Assembly: GCF_004365635.1 (NCBI RefSeq)
Contig: NZ_SOBH01000004.1
Span: forward strand, 62,001 to 126,000
Direction: 5' to 3'
Length of the DNA: 64,000 nt
DNA from: Litoreibacter halocynthiae
GTDB lineage: Bacteria > Pseudomonadota > Alphaproteobacteria > Rhodobacterales > Rhodobacteraceae
Part shown: positions 26,519-34,533 of the stretch, piece after piece
Layout of the letters: each line of letters begins with the position of its first letter
Position numbering within the stretch: position 1 is the first letter of the stretch
The notes under the pieces: model-generated
The model's input: the letters and a program-made list of their open reading frames with translations, nothing else
Told to the model about the DNA's origin: nothing
The model's database searches: none
Made by a program: the position numbers and the translations under genes

Positions 26519-26854
26519 TTAGTCGCCCTTGTCGGCGGTGAATATGTGGCGGGCCAAAGTCAGCCCCGTGGGACCGTCCATCGCACCAAGGGACACGCCC
26601 GTGTCCGGGTCGGCGTCGGATTTCCAGAACAGAAACGCGCCGCAGGTCGGGCAGAACCCGCGTCGGGCGGCGGGGCTGGACTGGTACCACTTCACCTCGC
26701 CCTCGACGCGCAACTTGTCGTCGTCGATCTGCACCGCCGCCCAGTAGTGGCCCGATTGCTTGCGACATTGGGAACAGTGGCAGGCGGCAGGGTCCCGCGC
26801 CGCCCCGTCGGCCTCGAAGCGCGCGCCTCCGCAAAGGCAACTTCCCTTGAGCAT
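26519..26854 (-). CDS. GFA (CENP-V/GFA domain) zinc protein
   Basis: A 111-residue protein of the glutathione-dependent formaldehyde-activating (GFA) type. The zinc-binding cysteines are seen: CLCGGARF (Cys6, Cys8), CHCSQC (Cys25, Cys27, Cys30) and FCPTCGAFLFW (Cys68, Cys71). The founding enzyme was proposed to join formaldehyde and glutathione, although that activity is disputed. Its ATG overlaps the stop of the LysE gene (TGATG), so translation is coupled. Next to two N-demethylating-type dehydrogenases that may release formaldehyde, a handling role is attractive but unproven. Confidence 0.85.
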   Translation of the reverse strand: MLKGSCLCGGARFEADGAARDPAACHCSQCRKQSGHYWAAVQIDDDKLRVEGEVKWYQSSPAARRGFCPTCGAFLFWKSDADPDTGVSLGAMDGPTGLTLARHIFTADKGD

Positions 26855-27474
26855 CACGCCCTCCCCGGTGTGGACGCGCTGCCAAGCAGCACGCCGTAGA
26901 CGATGAAACACAGCGCCATGACGCGGCGCACCCAGACGTTGAGCACCGCCCCGATCGCCGCCCGGCCAAGGCCCGCGCCGATAGCAGTGAAGCCCGTGTA
27001 GCTGAGCGTCGTGATGACCAGCGCCGTGGGCATGATCACCCACATCTGCGACCAGACCGGAATGTCGGGCTGCACGAACTGGGTGAAGGCGGCAAAATAG
27101 CCCGCGACCGACTTGATGTTGATCGTCGCGATCAGGAACGCCCGCCCGTAAATCGAGTGCGCACTGACATGGCGTGGCTTGACCGGCTTGGCTGCGTTGA
27201 GCCACCCGCGGACGCCAAGGAACACCAGAAACGCGGCGCCGATGAGCTTGCCCCAGAAGAACGCCTCCGGCGCCTGGGCCAGCAATGCGGTGACGCCAGC
27301 CGCCGAAAGCAGCAGGAACAGGGTCGCTTGCGTCAGGATACCTAGCACGCCCCACAAGGCCCGCCGCAGCCCGTGCGTCATGCCGTTTTGGATGCAATTA
27401 ACCGCGTTCGGGCCCGGTGTGGTCACGAAAACCACCCAGAACACCGCGAATATGATCCATCCCTCCCAAGACAT
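26854..27474 (-). CDS. LysE family amino-acid/metabolite exporter
   Basis: A 206-residue inner-membrane exporter of the LysE/RhtB type. About six helices are visible, starting WIIFAVFWVVFVTTPGPNAVNCI, with the family's TPGPN motif. Family members export lysine, homoserine, threonine or related compounds. It starts directly after the XRE-cupin regulator ends (one base between), so they form an operon with the GFA and dehydrogenase genes. The cargo is unknown; an amine or amino acid made by the dehydrogenases is one guess. Confidence 0.88.
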   Translation of the reverse strand: MSWEGWIIFAVFWVVFVTTPGPNAVNCIQNGMTHGLRRALWGVLGILTQATLFLLLSAAGVTALLAQAPEAFFWGKLIGAAFLVFLGVRGWLNAAKPVKPRHVSAHSIYGRAFLIATINIKSVAGYFAAFTQFVQPDIPVWSQMWVIMPTALVITTLSYTGFTAIGAGLGRAAIGAVLNVWVRRVMALCFIVYGVLLGSASTPGRA

Positions 27475-27475
27475 C

Positions 27476-28048
27476 TCAATACACCGGCGGGGCGATGACC
27501 CAGATCACCACGGCAGGCGTCGGGTACGGGTTCATCCAGCGGAACGGCTCACCACGGACACGAAAGCTGTCCCCAACATTAAGCGTAAAGGTTCGTCCAG
27601 CAACCCACAGATCAAGCCTGCCAGCGATGACATAACCCACCTCCTGCGTCGGGCGGTTGACGGGGTCGGCAATCTCGCTGAACGGCTCGAAGGTGGAATG
27701 GACCACCTCGAAATCATCCGTCAGATCAGGGGACAAAAGCTCCTCGACCAGCCCGGCCTCCCGCGAGCCGATGGGCCTGCGCGAGCCTGCCCTGACGACG
27801 AAGCCCTGCTCCTCCGCAACCACCGCATCCTGCCGGAATAGACTCGAAACAGACACGTCCAGCGCCTTCGCCATGTGGCGCAAATCGGTGATCGACGGCT
27901 CCGACTTGTCCCGCTCCACTTGACTGAGCCACCCGACCGAGCGGTCCATGGTCTCGGCCAGATCCGACAACGTCAGCCCACGCGCCTTACGCAGCGCCCG
28001 CAGGTCCGCGCCAAGGGTCTTGGTCTTGCCCGGCTGCGTATGCTTCAT
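27476..28048 (-). CDS. XRE-type regulator with C-terminal cupin
   Basis: A 190-residue transcription regulator. Residues about 12–66 form an HTH_3 domain (LRALRKARGLTLSDLAETMDRS, key part LTLSDLAE) and about 105–185 a cupin with PTQEVGYVIAGRLDLWV and FRVRGEPFRWMNPYPTPAVVIWV. Cupin regulators of this class (PuuR-like) often sense amines or amino acids. It is the first gene of the series with the LysE exporter, GFA and dehydrogenases, so it probably controls them and perhaps itself. The ligand is unknown. Confidence 0.9.
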   Translation of the reverse strand: MKHTQPGKTKTLGADLRALRKARGLTLSDLAETMDRSVGWLSQVERDKSEPSITDLRHMAKALDVSVSSLFRQDAVVAEEQGFVVRAGSRRPIGSREAGLVEELLSPDLTDDFEVVHSTFEPFSEIADPVNRPTQEVGYVIAGRLDLWVAGRTFTLNVGDSFRVRGEPFRWMNPYPTPAVVIWVIAPPVY

Positions 28049-28131
28049 AAGACTTCCGTGAAATTTTTGTCCATTTTTTCACCAAAGAGCAAATCGCATG
28101 AGTCGCGCAAGAAAAATCTGCACGCACAGGG

Positions 28132-28584
28132 TCAAACCCTGCCGAACACCGCCGTGAGAATTGCCGCCAGACGCTCTGCGTCCTCGGTCGTAAACGCATC
28201 CGCTTGATCGCTGTCTATATCGAACACCGCAATCAGCCGTCCTGACCCGTCCCACACCGGCAATACCAGCTCCGAGCGGGTGGAGGACGCGCAGGCGATG
28301 TGACCGGGGAAGGCCTCGACATCCGGCACCAACTGCACCTGTTCCAATCTTGCCGACGCGCCGCAAACCCCGCGCGAAAACGGGATCGTCAAACAGCCAT
28401 GTCCGCCTTGATAGGGTCCGATTTTCAGCAATTCCGGCCCGACAACGCGGTAGAATCCTGTCCAGTCGAAACGGTCGTCAGCATGGTGCACCTCACACGC
28501 GACCGTGGCCATCAGGGCGACCGCGTCGTCCTCACCCTCGACCAGTGCGTCGATGGTTTTTGCGAGTGTGTAGTAGTCGACCAT
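28132..28584 (-). CDS. msrC: Free methionine-(R)-sulfoxide reductase (GAF fold)
   Basis: A 150-residue GAF-domain enzyme that reduces free Met-R-sulfoxide, protecting against oxidation. Three cysteines are placed exactly as in E. coli fRMsr (Cys84, 94, 118): Cys64, Cys74 and Cys98, with the same 10 and 24 residue spacings, in GGHGCLTIPFSRGVCGASA and AFPGHIACASSTRSELVLPV. The fit makes enzymatic activity likely rather than a plain GAF sensor. It begins two bases after the thiolase stop ends, so the pair is co-transcribed. Confidence 0.9.
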   Translation of the reverse strand: MVDYYTLAKTIDALVEGEDDAVALMATVACEVHHADDRFDWTGFYRVVGPELLKIGPYQGGHGCLTIPFSRGVCGASARLEQVQLVPDVEAFPGHIACASSTRSELVLPVWDGSGRLIAVFDIDSDQADAFTTEDAERLAAILTAVFGRV

Positions 28585-29751
28585 TCAGACCCGCTCGATG
28601 GCAATCGCGGTGCCTTCGCCGCCGCCGATGCAGATCGCCGCGACGCCACGCTTGAGGCCACGGGTTTCGAGCGCATTCAGCAAGGTGACCATGATCCGCG
28701 CGCCCGACGCGCCAATCGGGTGGCCCAAGGCACACGCGCCGCCGTTGACGTTCACGATATCCCGCTCCAGCCCCATTTCATGCATGAACGCCATAGGCAC
28801 CACGGCAAAGGCTTCGTTAACCTCCCAAAGGTCGACATCCGCGACCTCCCACCCGATCCGCTCCAGCAGCTTCTTCGCCGCAGGCACAGGCGCGGTCGTG
28901 AACAGCCCCGGCGCCTGCGCGTGGCTGGTATGACCGATCACACGGGCGCGGGGCGTCAGGCCATGGGCTTTCACACCCGCCTCGGACGCCATGACCAGTG
29001 CGGCCGCCCCGTCCGAGATAGAAGACGAATTCGCAGCGGTCACCGTGCCACCGTCGCGGAATGCCGGTTTAAGTTGCGGGATTTTCTCTGGCCGGGCGTT
29101 GCCGGGCTGCTCGTCCTGCGACACCGTGTAGGGCTTGCGGCCTTGCACCTCGACCGCCGCGATTTCCGACGTGAAGGCGCCGCTTTCCTGCGCCGCCAGA
29201 GCGTTGGACAGGGACCGCAAGGCATAGTCGTCCTGCGCCTCGCGGGTGAACTGGAACGCCTCGGCGCAATCCTCGGCAAAGGTGCCCATCAGGCGACCCT
29301 TGTCATAGGCGTCCTCCAACCCGTCGAGAAACATCGAATCCTGCACCGCCTGATGCCCGATCCGCGCCCCGCCGCGCATTTTCGGCAGCAAATACGGCGC
29401 GTTGGTCATACTCTCCATGCCGCCCGCGACCATGGTTTGCACATGGCCCAGAGCAAGCTGGTCAAACGCCATCATCGCGGCTCGCATCCCCGAGCCGCAC
29501 ATCTTGTTCAGAGTCGTGGCCGGAACCTCCTCGCCGAGTCCGGCCGCGAATCCCGCCTGACGTGCGGGTGCTTGACCCTGACCCGCAGGCAGCACGCATC
29601 CCATCAACAACTCATCAACTGTGGTCAGGCCGGATTGCGCAAGCGCCGCCTTGATGGCGACCCCGCCAAGTTGGGGAGCATCGACACCACTCAGGGCACC
29701 TTGAAAACCGCCCATCGGGGTTCGGCTTGCACCAATGATATATACGGACAT
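28585..29751 (-). CDS. Acetyl-CoA C-acyltransferase (thiolase)
   Basis: A 388-residue thiolase. The catalytic residues are in place: Cys85 (NKMCGSGMRA), His344 (ACALGHPIGASG) and Cys374 (AAICIGGGEG). It condenses two acetyl-CoA to acetoacetyl-CoA or cleaves 3-ketoacyl-CoA, as in PHB synthesis (phaA), ketone-body or fatty-acid use. The exact direction and chain length cannot be set. No phaB/phaC neighbour is present here. It is upstream of msrC on the same strand and divergent from the STAS gene, with 97 bases between starts. Confidence 0.92.
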   Translation of the reverse strand: MSVYIIGASRTPMGGFQGALSGVDAPQLGGVAIKAALAQSGLTTVDELLMGCVLPAGQGQAPARQAGFAAGLGEEVPATTLNKMCGSGMRAAMMAFDQLALGHVQTMVAGGMESMTNAPYLLPKMRGGARIGHQAVQDSMFLDGLEDAYDKGRLMGTFAEDCAEAFQFTREAQDDYALRSLSNALAAQESGAFTSEIAAVEVQGRKPYTVSQDEQPGNARPEKIPQLKPAFRDGGTVTAANSSSISDGAAALVMASEAGVKAHGLTPRARVIGHTSHAQAPGLFTTAPVPAAKKLLERIGWEVADVDLWEVNEAFAVVPMAFMHEMGLERDIVNVNGGACALGHPIGASGARIMVTLLNALETRGLKRGVAAICIGGGEGTAIAIERV

Positions 29752-29848
29752 TTTGAAACACCTTTGCTGATAGCCATGATCGAATGCATACCGAATGGTA
29801 ACCTTTGGCGTCTAGTCCAAGAACCTGAAAAGATCAGGAGCACGGACC

Positions 29849-30202
29849 ATGATGCAAACGACAACACACCAAGATGGCATACTTGTTCTGACGCTGTCAG
29901 CGACACGTATTGATGCAGCCAGCGCGATCCACTTCAAAGACGAATTCAAAAATGCGACCGCCGCTCCAGCGAAGCGTGTCATCATGGACCTTGCCTCTGT
30001 CACCTTTATGGACAGCAGTGGTCTGGGGGCGATGGTCGCCGCATTGAAGTCTTTGGATGGGCGTAAGTTGGAATTGTGTAATCTGACTGCGGCAGTCGAC
30101 AAAGTATTCCGGCTTACCCGTATGGATAAGGTGTTTCCAGTGCACGCCAGTATGAAAGATGCCCTCACATATAATAGCCCGAAGGGTGTGGACGCCGCAT
30201 GA
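29849..30202 (+). CDS. STAS domain anti-sigma factor antagonist
   Basis: A 117-residue STAS protein of the SpoIIAA/RsbV type. The phosphorylatable serine lies in FMDSSGLGAM (Ser56 or Ser57). The protein would bind a kinase-like partner when unphosphorylated and release it when phosphorylated. AGGAG lies eight bases before the ATG at 29849; a second ATG follows immediately. Its last four bases overlap the next gene (ATGA), which encodes that partner. No sigma factor or PP2C phosphatase is nearby, so the pair's target is outside the window. Confidence 0.9.
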   Translation: MMQTTTHQDGILVLTLSATRIDAASAIHFKDEFKNATAAPAKRVIMDLASVTFMDSSGLGAMVAALKSLDGRKLELCNLTAAVDKVFRLTRMDKVFPVHASMKDALTYNSPKGVDAA

Positions 30203-30690
30203 GCAGCTTGGCCCGTTTGCCACTCTCTTTTGGAGCTCCCCGCCTTCACTACGAAGAAACAATCAACGCAGACCCGATCTCCATCCGTGATACGATTGTG
30301 GAAATTATGAAGCGTTTGCAGCACGAATTTCCGGCGCAATCGGAGGGGATTATCAGTACCGAAATTGTTTTGGCGGAAGTGCTGAACAACATCGCCGAAC
30401 ATGGCTACAACCAGTCCAATCTTGGAGACATCATCGTTTCGGTCCTTTGCACGGACGACATGATCTCGGTCGAGACGCGGGATTATGGATTGCCAATGCC
30501 CGGCCTAAACCCACCTGAAGCAGAGCTAGAAGATTTACCAGTGAGTATCGATGATCTTCCCGAAGGCGGATTCGGATGGTTCTTTATCCGCAGTCTTTCG
30601 TCCCACATGGAATATCGCCGCGCAGCTTCACAGAATATTTTCTGTGTGCAGATCCCAACTGTTTCCGAAATGGCAACTCAGAAACCCTGA
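30199..30690 (+). CDS. Anti-sigma-factor-type serine kinase (HATPase, RsbW/SpoIIAB-like)
   Basis: A 163-residue GHKL ATPase. The N-box is EIVLAEVLNNIAEHGY (Glu60, Asn64), G1 is RDYGLPMP (Asp95, Gly97) and G2 is EGGFGWFFIRS. In this family the protein phosphorylates its STAS partner and binds a sigma factor or another target. It overlaps the STAS gene by ATGA and was probably translated with it. The C-terminal half is short, with no extra domain. Which target it controls here is unknown. Confidence 0.88.
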   Translation: MSSLARLPLSFGAPRLHYEETINADPISIRDTIVEIMKRLQHEFPAQSEGIISTEIVLAEVLNNIAEHGYNQSNLGDIIVSVLCTDDMISVETRDYGLPMPGLNPPEAELEDLPVSIDDLPEGGFGWFFIRSLSSHMEYRRAASQNIFCVQIPTVSEMATQKP

Positions 30691-30960
30691 AAGATCACAC
30701 TTAATCACAAGGCTGAACAGTTCACATTTTTGCCATGTTATTCACTCTCAATGGTCTAATTTTTCTCGTCGAGACGCCACACTCCAATGCGAAAAATTTG
30801 GTGTAGCTGCAGAGCTTCACTCGGCGTCGTGTTATCAGCCCCCACCCAGATGCGCGACGCCGAGGACCATTCTTGCGGCCGTTTCCCGATCTTTCCATCT
30901 TCCATAGACATTCCCATTTTGACGCCTATCCTCTCGTTTAACCACAGGGGAGCCAATATC

Positions 30961-32541
30961 ATGCGCGACTTTCATCAACCCGGACGCTCGACGGTATTCG
31001 CGACAAATGGCATGTGCGCCACGTCTCATCCATTGGCTGCTAAAGTTGCTGTGCAGATGCTGGAGGCTGGTGGAAACGCAGTCGATGCGGCCATCGCCGG
31101 GGCGGTATTGCTTGGGTTTTGCGAACCCCAGATGACCGGCATCGGCGGCGATTGCTTCGTATTGCTCAGCAAGCCCGGAGAGCCTGATATTATCGCATTG
31201 AACGGGTCGGGGCGCGCGCCGAAAGGGCTGTCTGCTTCTGAAATACGCAAGAAAAAGCTCAAAAATGTTCCAGTGGACACCGTTGACGCGATCACCCTGC
31301 CCGGTGCGATCGACGCGTTTTGCCGCCTCAGCAAGAATCACGGAAAACTTGGCCTCAAGGCAATTCTTGCGCCATCCATTTACTACGCCGAGGCCGGTGT
31401 GCCAGTGGCCCCACGCACCAGTTTCGATTGGACGCAGGCAGAAGACACCCCAAAAGGGGCGGCAGCAAAATATTACCTACTGGAAGGCAAAGCTCCGAAA
31501 CCTGGTCAGTTGTTCCGCTCACCACAGCAAGCAGAAGTTCTACGACTCGTCGCCGAGCGTGGGCGCGCCGGCTTTTACGAGGGTGAAGTGGCGGAAGATA
31601 TGGTGACATCGTTGCAAGCCGCGGGCGGCACCCACACCCTTGACGATTTCGCCGAAACTTCGTGTGACTACACGGCTCCGGTTTCCGGTGTCTACAAAGG
31701 AACAGATTTGGTTGAGCACCCGCCAAACGGGCAAGGTGCCACTGCGATTTTGATGAACAACATACTCGGCCATTTTGACTTGGCGTCGATGGACCCGCTC
31801 GGTTCAGCGCGCGCCCATATTGAGATCGAAGCCTCAAAACTTGCCTACGACGCGCGCAACAGGTTCTTGGCAGATCCGGATTTCACCACCCGCATCAATC
31901 ATATGCTCGCGCCCGAAACGGCCACAGACTTGGCAGCACTTATTGACCCCCAAAAAGCCATGTCATCGCCGAGCGTACTGTCCGAGCAGGTACACAAAGA
32001 TACGGTTTACATCACAGTCGTGGACAAGGATTTGATGTCCGTGTCGCTGATCTATTCAATCTTTCACAGCTTTGGCTCTGGTATTGCCTCCGACAAATTC
32101 GGAGTCTTGTTCCAGAATCGAGGCTGCGGATTTTCGCTTGAGGAAGGTCATCCGAATGAAGCTGCTGGCGGCAAAAGGCCAATGCACACGATCATTCCGG
32201 GCTTGCTGCGTCAGAACGGTGAAACTGTAATGCCGTTTGGCGTCATGGGTGGTGCCTACCAACCCTGTGGGCACGCGCGCTTTGTGACCAACCTTGTGGA
32301 TTTCGATATGCATCCACAGGCTGCGATCGACGCCCCCCGTTGCTTCTCCGATGAAGGTGAGTTGAGGGTGGAACGAGGGTACTCGGACGCCGCACGGCAA
32401 GAACTGAGCGACTTAGGCCATAACGTCACGATACCAAATGGCCCGATCGGCGGCGCACAAGCAATCTTCATCGACAGGGTAAACGGTGTTCTTCACGGGG
32501 CATCCGACCCACGGAAAGACGGTTGCGCGTTGGGGTACTAG
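30961..32541 (+). CDS. ggt: Gamma-glutamyltransferase family protein
   Basis: A 526-residue Ntn-hydrolase of the gamma-glutamyltranspeptidase type. The N-terminal block NGMCATSHPLAAKVAVQMLEAGGNAVDAA and GGDCFVLL are typical. The autoprocessing/nucleophile Thr348 is in HKDTVYITVVDKD, aligning with TTHYSVVD of E. coli GGT; the Thr is kept. No signal peptide is visible, unlike periplasmic E. coli GGT, so it may act in the cytoplasm on other gamma-glutamyl or amide substrates. The chosen ATG has AGGGGAG upstream. Its stop overlaps the hspQ stop (CTAG), the genes being convergent. Confidence 0.88.
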   Translation: MRDFHQPGRSTVFATNGMCATSHPLAAKVAVQMLEAGGNAVDAAIAGAVLLGFCEPQMTGIGGDCFVLLSKPGEPDIIALNGSGRAPKGLSASEIRKKKLKNVPVDTVDAITLPGAIDAFCRLSKNHGKLGLKAILAPSIYYAEAGVPVAPRTSFDWTQAEDTPKGAAAKYYLLEGKAPKPGQLFRSPQQAEVLRLVAERGRAGFYEGEVAEDMVTSLQAAGGTHTLDDFAETSCDYTAPVSGVYKGTDLVEHPPNGQGATAILMNNILGHFDLASMDPLGSARAHIEIEASKLAYDARNRFLADPDFTTRINHMLAPETATDLAALIDPQKAMSSPSVLSEQVHKDTVYITVVDKDLMSVSLIYSIFHSFGSGIASDKFGVLFQNRGCGFSLEEGHPNEAAGGKRPMHTIIPGLLRQNGETVMPFGVMGGAYQPCGHARFVTNLVDFDMHPQAAIDAPRCFSDEGELRVERGYSDAARQELSDLGHNVTIPNGPIGGAQAIFIDRVNGVLHGASDPRKDGCALGY

Positions 32542-32867
32542 TTGAAGTCGAACTGCAGCGGGTACCTTCCGCGCCCGTCATAGTCACCAAACATGGCGCT
32601 TAGATCGGGGTGATCGACAGGCTCTCCGGTCATATCGGCCGCGAGGTTTTGCTCGGACACATATGCCACGTAGTAGCTTTCATCGTTCTCGGCGAGCAGA
32701 TGGTAGAACGGTTGGTCACGGTTTGGCCGGCTTTCAGCGGGAATGTTATCATACCATTCTTCAGTGTTCGAAAACTCGGCATCCACGTCAAAAATCACCC
32801 CCCGGAAGGGATGTTTCTTATGGCGCACAATTTGGCCCAGCGTGAATTTAGCTTGAGTTTTCAGCAT
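32538..32867 (-). CDS. hspQ: Heat shock protein HspQ (YccV family)
   Basis: A 109-residue protein matching HspQ/YccV. Key blocks are FTLGQIVRHKKHPFRGVIFDVDAEFSN (residues 8–34; core VRHKKHPFRGV), WYDNIP and QPFYHLLAEN, with YVAYVSEQNL. In enterobacteria HspQ is a small heat-shock protein that affects Lon specificity and binds hemimethylated oriC DNA. The start ATG at 32867 is near the beginning of homology; longer upstream frames are not supported. It is convergent with ggt and divergent from the AEC transporter. Confidence 0.92.
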   Translation of the reverse strand: MLKTQAKFTLGQIVRHKKHPFRGVIFDVDAEFSNTEEWYDNIPAESRPNRDQPFYHLLAENDESYYVAYVSEQNLAADMTGEPVDHPDLSAMFGDYDGRGRYPLQFDFN

Positions 32868-32952
32868 AACATTGCAACCCCTACCCCTCCTAGATAGACC
32901 CTCAGCGGGTGATTTGTCCATAAATGGGCACCGATTTTCAGGGAAACAGTCT

Positions 32953-33834
32953 GTGAACTTAATTTTAACAGTTTTAGAGATTGTCGCTCCGGTGTTCATT
33001 CTCGCAGCCATCGGATTCGCATGGGTAAAACTTGGTTTCGACTACAGAATCGAGTTCGTGACGCGGCTGGCGATGACCCTTTCAGTCCCGTGCCTCATCT
33101 TTTCTGCCCTGATGCGCACCGAGATCGCTCCTGATGCGTTGACCAAAGTCTCTCTGGCGGCGGTTACTGCCTATGCCATTGTAACAGCTGGATGTTTTCT
33201 GCTGGTGAAGCTCGGACGGATGGATGTCCGTACCTATTTAGCGCCTTTGATTTTTGGGAATACCGGAAACCTTGGCCTGCCTCTCGCTTTGTTCGCCTTC
33301 GGCGATGAAGGGCTTGGTTATGCAGTGGTGATCTTCGCGATTATGGCGATTTATTCGTTCACCTTCGGTGTGTGGCTCGTGTCAGGAGGGGGGTCGGTCA
33401 GTAAGGTAATCAAAGAACCATTGGTTGGAGCCACGCTCCTCGGAGCGCTGTTTTTGGTGATGGATTGGGAAACACCTCGTTTCTTGACGAATTCTATTGA
33501 TCTCATCGGACAGATGGCGATTCCCATGATGCTGATCACGCTCGGGGTTGCTGTCGCCCGCCTGAAACCACAGGGGGTGAGCAAAGCCATCGTCGCATCA
33601 CTCCTGAAAGCCTGCATTTGCATCGCAGCCGCCGTAGCTGCCGGACTGTGGTTCGGATTATCGCAAACCCCGTTGGCCGTGCTGATTCTACAGGTCTCCA
33701 CCCCGGTTGCTGTGACCTCCTATCTGTTGTCGGTCAAATACGAGGCCGACAGCGATGCTGTCGCCGGCCTTGTGGTGGTCTCCACGCTGCTATCTGTTGC
33801 CTATATCCCGCTCACGTTAACGTTTTTGGTTTAA
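32953..33834 (+). CDS. AEC (auxin efflux carrier) family transporter
   Basis: A 293-residue membrane transporter of the AEC type. About ten helices are visible, from ILTVLEIVAPVFILAAIGFAWV to the closing VVVSTLLSVAYIPLTLTFLV; FGNTGNLGLPLALFAFG is the typical broken-helix block. Members move malate, malonate, other anions or auxin-like compounds; no substrate can be set. A GTG start was chosen: AGGGAA lies upstream, and upstream codons give a charged non-membrane stretch. Composition is AT-richer than the dehydrogenase cluster. Confidence 0.87.
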   Translation: MNLILTVLEIVAPVFILAAIGFAWVKLGFDYRIEFVTRLAMTLSVPCLIFSALMRTEIAPDALTKVSLAAVTAYAIVTAGCFLLVKLGRMDVRTYLAPLIFGNTGNLGLPLALFAFGDEGLGYAVVIFAIMAIYSFTFGVWLVSGGGSVSKVIKEPLVGATLLGALFLVMDWETPRFLTNSIDLIGQMAIPMMLITLGVAVARLKPQGVSKAIVASLLKACICIAAAVAAGLWFGLSQTPLAVLILQVSTPVAVTSYLLSVKYEADSDAVAGLVVVSTLLSVAYIPLTLTFLV

Positions 33835-33929
33835 ACATAACGATTGCGGAGTTTGCCTAGGCCGGATTTTGCGCTAAGATTCTGAAAAGCCAAAGAGGCA
33901 TAAAGCCCAAATCAAGGCGAGCAGGTACC

Positions 33930-34514
33930 ATGAAAAAGATCTTCACCGCGTTAGCGTTTGTTCTTCTTGTGTCGGCATGTGGCGGCGGCGGAGGAAGCGC
34001 GCCGAACAACCTCGACAACGCGTGCTCCATTGTTTCCCAGCGCGCTAGTTGGCTAAAAGACATGAAAGCTGTGGAGCGCAAATGGGGCGTCCCGGTTCAT
34101 GTGCAGATGGCAACCATCCATCAAGAAAGCAAGTTCGTGAGCGACGCACGTACGCCGTTCCGATACGCGATTGGCGTCATCCCGATGGGGCGGCAAAGCT
34201 CGGCTTATGGCTTTAGTCAGGCCCTTGATGCCACATGGAAAGAGTACAAAGTGGACCAGCGCCGCCAAAGCGCCAAGCGTGACAAGTTCCGCGATGCCGT
34301 GGACTTCATGGGTTGGTATATGGACGGCAGTTCCGAGCGTCTGGGTATTTCTAAATACGACGCGCGCAACCAATATCTGGCCTATCATGAAGGTCGCACA
34401 GGCTTCGCCCGTGGGTCGTATAACCGTAAATCATGGTTGCTACGGGTCTCTCAGGCGGTCGCTGACCGCTCTGAAATGTACCGTTACCAGCTGATCAGCT
34501 GCGGCAAGGCATAG
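33930..34514 (+). CDS. Lipoprotein with SLT/lysozyme-like domain
   Basis: A 194-residue lipoprotein. The lipobox is VSAC with Cys17 after MKKIFTALAFVLLVSACGGG. About residues 40–185 resemble soluble lytic transglycosylases: VQMATIHQESKFV holds the likely catalytic Glu66, with AYGFSQALDATWKEYK and NQYLAYHEGRTGFARGSY. It should cleave peptidoglycan glycan strands at the outer-membrane inner face. It is convergent with lolA, the stop codons separated by a GGGGGC/GCCCCC hairpin. The enzymatic role is inferred from the fold motifs. Confidence 0.85.
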   Translation: MKKIFTALAFVLLVSACGGGGGSAPNNLDNACSIVSQRASWLKDMKAVERKWGVPVHVQMATIHQESKFVSDARTPFRYAIGVIPMGRQSSAYGFSQALDATWKEYKVDQRRQSAKRDKFRDAVDFMGWYMDGSSERLGISKYDARNQYLAYHEGRTGFARGSYNRKSWLLRVSQAVADRSEMYRYQLISCGKA

Positions 34515-34533
34515 GGGGCCTAGTTTAGCCCCC
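34514..34533. other. Convergent hairpin between SLT lipoprotein and lolA
   Basis: GGGGGC pairs with GCCCCC around an eight-base loop that contains the lolA stop. No T-run follows on either side, so it may be a weak terminator or a 3'-end structure shared by the two convergent transcripts. Confidence 0.45.

Noticed and set aside
28300-29913. A 537-codon plus-strand frame across msrC and thiolase
   Set aside because: It lies antisense to two genes with complete active sites and has no domain or start signal of its own.
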